Assembly (NCBI RefSeq): GCF_904849725.1
Contig: NC_058524.1
Coordinates: 507,578,263-507,642,262 of the forward strand
DNA: 64,000 nt
Reading direction: 5' to 3'
Source: Hordeum vulgare subsp. vulgare
Lineage: Eukaryota > Streptophyta > Magnoliopsida > Poales > Poaceae
Part shown: piece by piece, positions 11,778 through 22,600 of the stretch
Numbering within the stretch: position 1 is the first letter of the stretch
Layout of the letters: each line of letters starts with the position of its first letter
Notes under the pieces: generated by a model
The model's database searches: none
Told to the model about the DNA's origin: nothing
What the model saw: the letters and a program-made list of their open reading frames with translations, nothing else
Translations under genes and position numbers: made by a program

Positions 11778-12296
11778 AGAAAAGGACCCCGACCACCGAC
11801 CCCCGGCCCACGACCCCCGATGCCCGACGCCACCAACCCCCGACCCTCGACCCCCGACCTCCGATGCCACTGAGACCCGACCCCCGACGCCCGACACCAC
11901 TGACCCCCGACCCCCGACTCCACTAACCCCCGACCCCCGATGCCCGATGCCATTGACCCTCGACTACAGAAGCCACTGACCCTCGACCCTCGACCCCCGA
12001 CGCCCGACGCCACTGACCCTCAACTCCCGACGCCACTGACCCTCGACCCCCGACCCCCGACGCCCCTGACCCTCGACCCCCGGCCCCCTACCCCCGACCC
12101 CCGACACCATTGACCCCCAACGCCGACCCCCGACACCTCTTCGGCCTCTTGTTGACCAAAGAGACCCCAACCCCCGACGCCAGTGATCCTCGACCCCCGA
12201 CAACACTAACCCCCGACCACCGACACAACTAACCACCGACCGCCGACGCCACCGACACCCGACACCACCGACCATCGATGCCACTAAGCCGACGGG
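11778..12296. repeat. C-rich minisatellite (GACCCCCGACGCC type)
   Basis: About 500 bp of imperfect short tandem units built from GACCCCCGAC, GCCCGACGCC and CACTGACCCTCGA. On the minus strand the G-runs are dense. At 12077-12102 four runs of five G are separated by 2-base loops, a strong G-quadruplex candidate. The open frames on both strands through this block are artefacts of the repeat. Confidence 0.8.
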
Positions 12297-12397
12297 GTCA
12301 TAATTTTGTAAATTATGAGTTAGGTCACATATTTTCCGATTATGTTAATTATAAAAAACATTATATTTGTGTTGATCGGGTGAATTTCAATGTGCAG

Positions 12398-12449
12398 TTG
12401 TTCGACGACCTCCACGTGCGTTGGACGAGCTCCGCCCTTGCGTTTGTTG
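12398..12449 (+). other. Possible small leader exon of CACTA-1
   Basis: Flanked by an acceptor (TTTCAATGTGCAG ending at 12397) and a donor (GTTTGTTG/GTGAGC). Together with the donor at 10278 this suggests a long first intron holding the hAT element and the minisatellite. Inference from splice signals only. Confidence 0.3.
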
Positions 12450-12573
12450 GTGAGCACAAATCACTTCTCCTCCTACCCCCTTAATTTGCTCTGTCCCGGT
12501 CTTCGTGCCGATGAAACTTGCTAGCTATAGGTTTCTTCAATCATGAGTATGCGTGACCAGTATGCGTCTCCCG

Positions 12574-12637
12574 TTCGAAAGGGCGACATCTATAAATATG
12601 CATTTCTTTGCATATTTATAACCGCCATCCTTTCGAA
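12574..12637. repeat. 64-bp interrupted palindrome upstream of the TNP2 gene
   Basis: Outer arms TTCGAAAGG / CCTTTCGAA (12574-12582, 12629-12637) and inner arms TATAAATATGCA / TGCATATTTATA (12591-12602, 12609-12620) match perfectly around a six-base loop. It can form a stem-loop in DNA or RNA. It may be a small nested element or a regulatory hairpin; nothing shows which. Confidence 0.7.
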
Positions 12638-13014
12638 TTGTCCAACATTATCCATGGACAGCCCGAGTATGCGTAGATTGGGTTTGTTTTCCCGTATGCT
12701 GTGCTCCGGATCCGATGCGGAATTTCGTCAGTGCCTCCCCTGTTGTTCTCCGGGTACACATCCTCTCTGCTTATTGCCGAGACATGTATCAGGAGAACAG
12801 CGGGGAGGTGCTGCCGAAATTATGCATCGCATCTGGAGCAGAGCATGGGAAAACGAACCCAGTCTACACATACTCGGGTGGGATTAGGACCTATCTTTAC
12901 CTATTAGCGTGTAGGTTGCATGGACGTAATAAAAGTGACAAACTTGATTAGCGTATGAATATAGATGATGAATTATATATTTATTTCTTGTGCCCCCATA
13001 GGTAGCTAGGCAAC

Positions 13015-16000
13015 ATGAGTGATCGTGCTTGGATGTACACTGGTCACCCTAGTCAGAAAGACATGACCCATGAATGGTTAACAAAAACCAGGGGGTTTGT
13101 GAGAGCCGCATTTGCAAATGGCCAGCATAAAACATGGTGCCCCTATCCCAACTGCGACAACTGGAAAAAGCAGACAGAGTTTGAAATGGGTAAACACCTG
13201 CAGAAGTGGGGTTTTACGCCTAATTATACGGTGTGGACTTTTCATGGTGAATCTGACCAACGTGCTAGAGCTGAGGTGATTCGTCGTCGCACCGACGAGC
13301 ATGGTACCGGGATTGAAGACATGGTGCAAGACTTTGATGATGCTCGTGATTCGGATGATGAGATGGAGGAATCTACAAAGGCCTTCTATGAAATGCTGGA
13401 GTCTTCAAAACGTCCTCTTCACGAGCAGACTGAGCTTTGTCAGCTGGATGCCATCGCACAAGTAATGGCTCTGAAGGCTCAATTCAACCTAGGCAGAGAA
13501 TGCTACGACGCTTCTACCCAAAGGCCATGTACTGCCTGCAAACCTGTACCAGTCAGAGAAAATCCTCCGTGTACTTAAGATGCCCTATTAGAAGATACAT
13601 GCCTGTGAGAATGGATGTGCCTTATTTAGTCTTGAGTATGCGGCCTTGAACTATTGCCCCATTTGCAATTCTTCCAGGTATATTGTGGTAGACAACAGCA
13701 TGGGTGAGAAGAATCAGACCAAAATCCCCATTAGTGTTCTTCGATATCTACTAATCGTACCAAGACTTCAACGCCTTTTCATGGTCGAAGAGACGGCCAG
13801 ACAGATGACATGGCACAAATTGGGCAAAAGAACCGAACTAGATGCGGATGGGAACAAGATGCTGGTACACACTTTAGATGGTTTTGCGTGGAGGCACTTC
13901 GATGCATTACATAAGGATAAATCGGAAGATCCAAGGCAACCTAGAGTTGCCATCAGCATGGATGGGTTCAATATGTATGGTATGACGGCAGCACAATACA
14001 GTTGTTGGCCTGTATTTGTCATTCCACTAAATTTGCCACCCGGAGAGATTATGAAAAGAAAGAACATTTTCCTGACGTTGATAATTCCAGGGCCCAACTA
14101 TCCGGGGAAGAATATGAATGTGTGCATGCAGCCGCTTAAGGATGAGTTGCAAGAAGCCTGGGAAAATGGGATCAAGACCTACGACGCGGCTACCAAAACA
14201 AATTTCAAAATGCATGTGTGGTACATGTACTCGACGCATGATTATCCGGCGTTTGCGCTATTCGCTGGCTAGTGTGTGCATGGAAGGTTCCCGTGCACCA
14301 CATGCAAGGCAGCTCTTCAGTTCCGTTGGCTGCAGGCTGGTCGCAAGTATTCTTGCTTCGACATGCATAGACAATTCCTGGATCCTGACCATAAGTTCAG
14401 AAAAGACAAGAAGAATTTCATCAAAGGTAGAGTTGTCAAAAACACTACACCAGCTGCGTTGACAGGCCAACAGACCCTTGATCAGTTAAACGCTCTCGAG
14501 CCTGATCCTTTGCGTCCAGGATACTTCAAAGGGTATAATACGGAACACACCTGGACTCACAAGTCATGCTTATGGGATCTCCCTTACTTCAAAGACCTCC
14601 TTTGCCCACACAACATTGACGTGATGCACACTGAAAAGAATATTGCGGAGGCCATTTTTGGTACATTGTTCGGCATAAAGGGGAAGTCAAAAGATAATCC
14701 TAAGGCTAGAATCGACCTGGAGGCTCTATGTGATAGACCGTTGCAAAATTTGCGACAACGGAAAGGAAAGCAAAGCATAGCGAAGCCAAAGGCATGGTTC
14801 AATCTTGAAAGGCCAGCTATGAGGGAAATGCTATTGTGGGTGAAAATGCGGTTGATGTTCCCCGATGGGTATGCTGCGAATCTAAAGAGGGGAGCGAGTC
14901 TTGAGAAATTGAAAATATTTGGGCTCAAGAGTCATGATTGGCACATATGGATTGAGCGGGTAATGCCGGTGATGTTGTGTGGCTTTATCCCTGAGGATGA
15001 ATGGCTAGTACTGGCAGAGCTGAGCTATTTCTTCTGTTCTCTTTCTGCAAAAGAACTCTCGCCTGGCGTGCTAGATGAAATGGAAGAGTTGGCGCCGGAG
15101 TTGATCTGCAAATTAGAAAATATCTTTCCACTGGGCTTCTTTAATCCAATGCAACATTTGATTTTGCATCTCTCGACCAAGGCAAGAATGGGGGGGCATT
15201 CAAAATCGATGGTGCTACTCAACTGAGAGGATGCAGAAGACGCTTCGAGCTAAGTGTAAAAATAAACATAGAATTGAAGCATCGATGGCCGAGGCATTCA
15301 TTACTGAGGAGGTGGCAAACTTCGTGACATCACACTACGAAGCCAAAAATCATCATTTGCATAACCCGAAGCCTCGGTACAATGATGGCGACCGAGAAAG
15401 AGTTCGATCCAACCTCAGCCTATTCAAAGGTAAGCTCGCACCATCTAGTGCTTCGAAAGGGAAATCGTTGGATGTCGAAGAATGGCAGACCATTTCATTA
15501 TATATCTTCACCAACCTAACAGAAGTGCGGCCGTACATCGAGTAAGTTCTCGGTAATTTATTGTTCCGCAACTTCTAATTGCTTTGAACTACTCTTATTC
15601 CCGAATATTTGATATAGTCAATACGTCGCCGAATTCTCTGATGGAGTGGTCATCAAAAGGATTCCGTCGAAGAGTATGAGCTTCTCGCAAAGCATGGAGG
15701 CGACTATCCCGGTTTCATCTCTTGGTTCAAACAAATTGTAATTAATTACCATTAAGGTCCCATTTGATTTATTGATCTAATTTGCGGCTAATGCATCCAT
15801 TCTTTCGTATTAAACTTGTAGGCTGATGCAGAGTCTATGGACGCTGAGTTGAGACAAGTTGCTAATGGTTTTGACTATAAGGTCCGTTCATTTGACAAAT
15901 ACAACATCAACGGGTATCACTTTCGTACCTTTGGCAAAGAGCTATCTATGCCCGACCTAAAGACTACAAATTGTTCTGTCTCTGCTATCGGCGAAGGAGA

Positions 16001-16651
16001 CACCGAGTATTATGGAAGAGTTGAAGCAATTTATGAACTTCTATTCTATGGTGAAAACCCACTGACCGTCATAGTCTTCAAATGTTATTGGTTTGAGCCG
16101 AGGGAGACTGGAAGGACTCATGAACATATAGGACTAGTCGGAATCAACCAAAACACCCACTTAGATGTTCCGATGTCTATATTACGGCTCAACAGGCGAC
16201 ACAAGTTTTCTATCTACCGTGGGCCTGCCAAACTGATCCAAATCTCAAAGGTTGGGATGTCGTTTATGAAGTGCCACCACATTTTAGACCACCTACCCTC
16301 AATGAAGAGGATTACGAACCTCACATTAACCCAGACACATATGAAGGAGAATTCTTCCAAGAAACACGTATGTCCAAGAAACGTTTCAAGAACCGCTCTA
16401 CTTCACCCCAGAACATTGAAGTAGACAGCGACAGTGAATCCATCTTAACCCCTGAGCCCGAACAGGAAGAGCTGGAAGAAGAAGAGGTTACTGTTGCGGA
16501 TGACCTGTCACTTCTTGACCGATTACATAATGGTGGCCTTCCACATGTTCTTCGTGATAGTGATGATGATGATGCATTTATTGATGATAGTGATGATCAT
16601 GATGCATTTATTGACCCCGAAGCATATATAGACGAGGACGATTGCTATTAG
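13015..16651 (+). pseudogene. CACTA-1 TNP2-type transposase, broken
   Basis: The start MSDRAWMYTG opens a Transpos_assoc domain (WCPYPNCDN and a HLQKWGF segment), followed by an acidic linker, the TNP2/Transposase_21 core (PICNSSRY at 13652; MDGFNMYGM and WPVFVIPLNLPP near 13960-14035; CSTH-like region; HNIDVMHTEKNI near 14612), a DUF4218-like part to 15545, then two further exons carrying DUF4216 (TEYYGRVEAIYELLFYG near 16003) and an acidic C-terminus ending at 16651. The transposase would cut and join the element ends. Breaks seen: frame loss near 13510 with missing residues, stops TAG where Glu is expected (about 13588) and where Trp is expected (14270-14272), and frame shifts near 15190 and 16180. 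Canonical GT/AG introns flank the exons after 15543. It precedes the second gene on the same strand. Confidence 0.85.
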
Positions 16652-17110
16652 TTCATGTCAGGTATTCAACTATTATACTATATATATTTTTTGAGTTCAT
16701 GTTAGGTATTCAATTTTTATTAGTCATGTTGGTATTTATGACGATGATACACTTAAATTATATACATTTTATTACTCCTGTTGGTATTTATGTTGTACTA
16801 ATTTCATTTACTCTTTGTCATGGCAGGTGTTGAAAGATGGTGGGAAAGGGTAGAAAGCACTCCGCGGCTGCTTCTTCGTCGGCGGGTGATGGGATGGGTA
16901 CTTCCATTCCTGCCTCGCCTCTTCGGAGAGGGTTGCTCTCTACTTTGCAAGGAGCGCCCCCCGTGAGAGGAGGTCGACCCCCCGGGAAGCCGAGAGGCAC
17001 TAAAGGTACACATTGTATTCATGTTGGTATTTATGTTGTACTCATGTTCTATGCATATTGGTATTTATATACATTTTATTACTCATGTTGGTATTTATGT
17101 TGTACTAAAG
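16640..17110 (+). repeat. Short dispersed repeats in intergenic and first-intron DNA of CACTA-1
   Basis: The phrase CATGTTGGTATTTATGTTGT recurs, with variants, at about 16727, 16777, 17020 and 17085, around exon 1 of the second gene. A copy of ACTAAAGGTACAC occurs at both edges of the 105-bp intron 17006-17110, so the intron looks like the product of a local duplication. Confidence 0.55.
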
Positions 17111-19372
17111 GTACACGTGGCCGCGGGAGAGGTAGGGCTACATGGTCTCCGCCACCACCCCAAGCTGATTCACCTGAGCACAGGACTTCTAGGGTGGATT
17201 CGTCTCAGGTGGAGGCTACACGGTCTCCGGTTCACGAGCCTCGGGTCGACGAGCCTCAGGTTGACGAGCCTTCGACCCACGAGACTCGTGTCCCAGAGGC
17301 TTCCTTCCAGGCGACTCCGGAGCAAAGCAGGGATGAGGGTACGTCCCAAGAGATCCAGTGGGATACCTGGCCTGAGGTAAGTGGCCATGCTGGTAGCGAC
17401 GAGGAGCTGGGTGAGGGGGCTACCGTCTACCAGCGTGGTAGTTCGGGGCTCCCGCTCGTCCCAGCGACCCTCGAGCAGAGGTGGTCGATTAGGCCAAATG
17501 GGGACAAGTAAGTTAATTTACTCTTATTTAACCTTTTGCCTTCGCATTTTCTCAAATATCTAATGTTTTGGCTTTAATTTGTCATACTGTAGGGGTTGGA
17601 TTGTTGCCAAGGGTGTCCGCAAGCCCAACAGCGTCCTTGGTGTTCTTTGCCGTCAAAACTTCCCAGGGTTTGTTACGTTGCCCGGTCGGGAGCGAGAGGT
17701 AGGAATGACCTGGGAGCACTACTTGGGTGCCCCGGCCTCGCCGGAGGTGGAGATCGACAGTGTTTTGTGTGACACGAGGGCGGACATGGTGATCTGAAAG
17801 TTCTGGGTAATTTCTCTTTCACACAATTATAAATCAACCATAGCTATTTATTGTACTAATCGGTGTTGTCTCGTTTGCAGACCTACTACAGGTGTGAGGA
17901 GGGATACGAGGAGGACGCGGCAAAGGTTATCGAAACCGAATGTCGCCGCCTACTTCAAAACTTTCGGCACGAGGCTCGGGTGCAGGCTGTTCGAGACTAC
18001 TATGCCACGCGGCGTATTAGGCTTGACAAGGCCAAGTGTCGTGATGCTAAGATGGAGAAGGAGCATTACATGAAGGTAATTACATATTATTAAGGCTTTG
18101 TAGTTAGTTTCCTTGATTTGGTTCTTACACGCTCAAATTTCTATTTATTAACTTAGGTGCCCCCGAGATGGTGTGTGGATAAGATGGATTGTTGGGAGGC
18201 CTTGGTGGATCAGTGGTGCTCCGAAACATGGGAGGCCAGCCACAACAACGCCAAGGAGAGGCGTGGCAAAATGGTTGGCGTGCCACACCATCAAGGGAGC
18301 GTCAACTTAATCCAATTTGTAGAGAACTGGGTATGTGGTTTGCTTCATGCCTCATGCAATTCATTCTTAATGCTATCTTGAGCCCTTTACCAATACAATT
18401 TTCCTCTCTCTCTCTTTTAGGCGCGTCACAATAAGACGGAGGCGCCAGAGATGTACGACATGTATGCGATGGCCCATACTGCCTCGTACAAGAAGGTCAA
18501 GGCATTCTCTGAGTCTGACTTCGAGCATCCAGCAAACTTCACCAACATCTCCTCCCACGACAAGCTCGTGAAGTACACAGATCACGGGAAGGCAAGGAAA
18601 GGGGAGGACTTTAACCAGAGCGACGGGCCTATTGATCCAGAGCTGGTGATGATAGCTGGCAACAGGAGGCCCCATGGCTCGATCGCCATTGGATACGGCC
18701 TTATACGTTGTCCTAGCTCTCTCGGACAGATAAAGGCATGCCAAACGAGCTCTTGTCCGGAGATAACACGTCGTCCACGGCCAGTCGAGCTCGCCATCGA
18801 GGTTAGTTTAATGGACTCAACTATCTTTCCGCATTATGTTGTGCGTTGGAACCAATATGATTACATTGCTAACAATGAGTTGTGTTGTAGGCTGCTATTC
18901 AGAAAGAGAGAGAGACAATGCAGGCGGCTATGGCGGAGAAGGATAAGGAAATTAGGGAGCTGGAGGAGAGGATGACTGCATTGGTGGAGGCGGAGAGGGC
19001 ACGGAATGATGCGTCTACCAGGGCCATATATGAGCTCTTCGTGGTAAGTTTCTTCTTCATGTTATTTCAAATCTTGCTTTTGAATGTCCGTTTCATTAAT
19101 AAATAAAAAGTTTGACTTGTCGAAACCAAATGTACAGTCTATGTGCGAGAAGAACGGCCAAGTCCCTCCGCCGATGCGAGTCATTAACGTGGCGGGGACG
19201 GTGAGTTTTATTTCAGTGGAGTGATCTTAAGAGTGTCATCATGCTAACTACACATTGCAAACGATGTTTGGTGCAGAATATGTCCCGAAACGCATCGCAT
19301 GACCCTTCTACAGTCGAGCCTTCTCTAGGGCAGCCTTCTCCAGGTAAAACAAGCCAGAGCCACCCTGCTTGA
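16837..19372 (+). pseudogene. CACTA-1 Transposase_24-type (TNPA-like) gene, one internal stop
   Basis: Nine exons can be joined with GT/AG introns: 16837-17005, 17111-17507, 17593-17806, 17881-18075, 18157-18330, 18421-18801, 18891-19043, 19138-19200, 19277-19372. They sum to 1842 bases, an unbroken phase of 613 residues plus stop. Order: basic Ser/Gly-rich N-terminus, an acidic region with VDEPQVDEP-type repeats, the Transposase_24 core (RWCVDKMDCWEALVDQWCSE; MYDMYAMAHTASYKKVKA), a coiled coil (QAAMAEKDKEIRELEERM) and a short tail. The only break is TGA at 17795-17797. In related CACTA elements this protein binds the subterminal repeats and assists the TNP2 protein (family knowledge). The phase being kept across all exons suggests recent inactivation. 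Confidence 0.8.
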
Positions 19373-19394
19373 CCCTAACTTAGGTATGTTATTT

Positions 19395-19618
19395 CTAGTG
19401 TTTTAATAAAAGATAGCTAGATGACATAATTAGCTTAGTTAGCTCCAAAATGACCTATTTAATAAAAAAATAACCTATACTTAGCTAATTATCCTCGAAA
19501 TGACATAATTAGCTTAGTTAGCTCCAAAATGACCTATTTAATAAAAAAATGACCTATACGTAGCTAATTATCCACGAAATGACATAACTAGCTCCAAAAA
19601 GGCATTCTTAGCCAATTT
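19395..19618 (+). repeat. Short ~79-bp AT-rich tandem repeats before the hairpin array
   Basis: At least two copies of a unit containing TTAGCTAATTATCC, GAAATGACATAATTAGC and TTAGCTCCAAAATGACC, without the purine/pyrimidine hairpin. The same phrases form the spacers of the 437-bp units that follow, so this looks like the precursor unit. A possible splice donor GTATGT follows the stop codon at 19384. Confidence 0.65.
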
Positions 19619-22600
19619 AGCCCAAAGAAGGGGACGAGAGGAGAAGAAAGAGGAAAAATGAAAGGAAGGAAGAAGAAGAAGAGGAGAAGAAGAAGAAGGA
19701 GAGGGAGGAGGATAAGAAGAAGGAGAAGAAGGAGGAGAAGAAGGAGAAGGAGCTCCTCCTTCTCCTTCTTCTTCCTCCTTCTTCCTCCTTCTCCTTCTCC
19801 TTCTTCTTTTCTTCTTCTTCTCCTCTTCCTTCTCCTTCTCCTCCTCCTCCTCCTCCTTCTTTTACTTCTTCTTCTCTTTCTCTTCTTCTACGTAGCTTAG
19901 ACTCATCCAACAACGCCTAAATTGGCTAATTATCCATCTAAATGACATAATTAGCTTAGTTAGCTCCTAAATGGCCTGTTTAATAAAAAATGACCTATAC
20001 TTAGCTAATTATCCTCGAAATGACATAATTAGCTCCAAAAAGGCATTCTTAGCCAATTTAGCCCGAAGAAGGGGACGAGAGGAGAAGAAAGAGGAAAAAT
20101 GAAAGAAAGGAAGGAAGAAGTAGAGGAGAAGAAGAAGAAGGAGAGGGAGGAGGATAAGAAGAAGGAGAAGAAGGAGGAGAAGAAGGAGAAGGAGCTCCTC
20201 CTTCTCCTTCTTCTTCCTCCTTCTTCCTCCTTCTCCTTCTGCTTTTCTTCTTCTTCTCCTCTTCCTTCTCCTTCTCCTCCTCCTCCTCCTCCTCCTCCTT
20301 CTTTTACTTCTTCTTCTCTTTCTCTTTTTCTACGTAGCTTAGACTCATCCAACAAAGCCTAAATTGGCTAATTATCCATCTAAATGACATAATTAGCTTA
20401 GTTAGCTCCTAAATGTTCTATTTAATAAAAAATGACCTATACTTAGCTAATTATCCTCGAAATGACATAATTAGCTCCAAAAAGGCATTCTTAGCTAATT
20501 TAGCCCGAAGAAGGGGACGAGAGGAGAAGAAAGAGGAAAAATGAAAGGAAGGAAGAAGAAGAAGAGGAGAAGAAGAAGAAGGAGAGGGAGGAGGATAAGA
20601 AGAAGGAGAAGGAGGAGAAGAAGGAGAAGGATCTCCTCCTTCTCCTTCTTCTTCCTCCTTCTTCCTCCTTCTCCTTCTCCTTCTTCTTTTCTTCTTCTTC
20701 TCCTCTTCCTTCTCCTTCTCCTCCTCCTCCTCCTTTTACTTCTTCTTCTCTTTCTCTTCTTCTACGTAACTTAGACTCATCCAACAAAGCCTAAATTGGC
20801 TAATTATCCATCTAAATGACATAATTAGCTTAGTTAGCTCCTAAATGGCCTATTTAATGAAAAATGACCTATACTTAGCTAATTATCCTCGAAATGACAT
20901 AATTAGCTCCAAAAAGGCATTCTTAGCCAATTTAGCCCGAAGAAGGGGACGAGAGGAGAAGAAAGAGGAAAAATGAAAGGAAGGAAGAAGAAGAAGAGGA
21001 GAAGAAGAAGAAGGAGAGGGAGGAGGGTAAGAAGGAGAAGAAGGAGGAGAAGAAAGAGAAGGAGCTCCTCCTTCTCCTTCTTCTTCCTCCTTCTTCCTCC
21101 TTCTCCTTCTCCTTCTTCTTTTCTTCTTCTTCTCCTCTTCCTTCTCCTTCTCCTCCTCCTCCTCCTCCTCTTCCTTCTTTTACTTCTTCTTCTCTTTCTC
21201 TTCTTCTACGTAGCTTAGACTCATCCAACAAAGCCGAAATTGGCTAATTATCCATCTAAATGACATAATTAGCTTAGTTAGCTCCTAAATGACCTGTTTA
21301 ATAAAAAATGACCTATACTTAGCTAATTATCCTCGAAATTACATAATTAGCTCCAAAAAGGCATTCTTAGCCAATTTAGCCCGAAGAAGGGGATGAGAGG
21401 CGAAGAAAGAGGAAAAATGAAAGGAAGGAAGGAAGAAGTAGAGGAGAAGAAGAAGAAGGAGAGGGAGGAGGATAAGAAGAAGGAGAAGAAGGAGGAGAAG
21501 AAGGAGAAGGAGCTCCTCCTTCTCCTTCTTCTTCCTCCTTCTTCCTCCTTCTCCTTCTTCTTTTCTTCTTCTTCTCCTCTTCCTTCTCCTTCTCCTCCTC
21601 CTCCTCCTCCTCCTCCTTCTTTTACTTCTTCTTCTCTTTCTCTTCTTCTACGTAGCTTAGACTTATCCAACAAAGCCTAAATTGGCTAATTATCCATCTA
21701 AATGACATAATTAGCTTAGTTAGCTCCTAAATGTTCTATTTAATAAAAAATGACCTATACTTAGCTAATTATCCTCGAAATGACATAATTAGCTCCAAAA
21801 AGGCATTCTTAGCCAATTTAGCCCGAAGAAGGGGACGAGAGGAGAAGAAAGAGGAAAAATGAAAGGAAGGAAGAAGAAGAAGAAGAAGGAGAGGGAGGAG
21901 GATAAGAAGAAGGAGAAGAAGGAGGAGAAGAAGGAGAAGGAGCTCCTCCTTCTCCTTCTTCTTCCTCCTTCTCCTTCTCCTTCTTCTTTTCTTATTCTTC
22001 TCCTCTTCCTTCTCCTTCTCCTCCTCCTCCTCCTTTTACTTCTTCTTCTCTTTCTCTTCTTCTACGTAGCTTAGACTCATCCAACAAAGCCTAAATTGGC
22101 TAATTATCCATCTAAATGACATAATTAGCTTAGTTAGCTCCTAAATGGCCTATTTAATGAAAAATGACCTATACTTAGCTAATTATCCTCGAAATGACAT
22201 AATTAGCTCCAAAAAGGCATTCTTAGCCAATTTAGCCCGAAGAAGGGGACGAGAGGAGAAGAAAGAGGAAAAATGAAAGGAAGAAAGAAGAAGAAGAGGA
22301 GAAGAAGAAGAAGCAGAGGGACGAGGATAAGAAGGAGAAGAAGGAGGAGAAGAAGGAGAAGGAGCTCCTCCTTCTCCTTCTTCTTCCTCCTTCTTCCTCC
22401 TTCTCCTTCTTCTTTTCTTCTTCTTCTCCTCTTCCTTCTCCTTCTCCTCCTCCTCCTCCTTCTTTTACTTCTTCTTCTCTTTCTCTTCTTCTACGTAGCT
22501 TAGACTCATCCAACAAAGCCTAAATTGGCTAATTATCCATCTAAATGACATAATTAGCTTAGTTAGCTCCTAAATGGCCTATTTAATAAAAAATGACCTA

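Noticed and set aside
11741..12284. Gly/Ser/Val-rich frames across the C-rich minisatellite
   Set aside because: Open on both strands because of the repeat unit; not protein-like.
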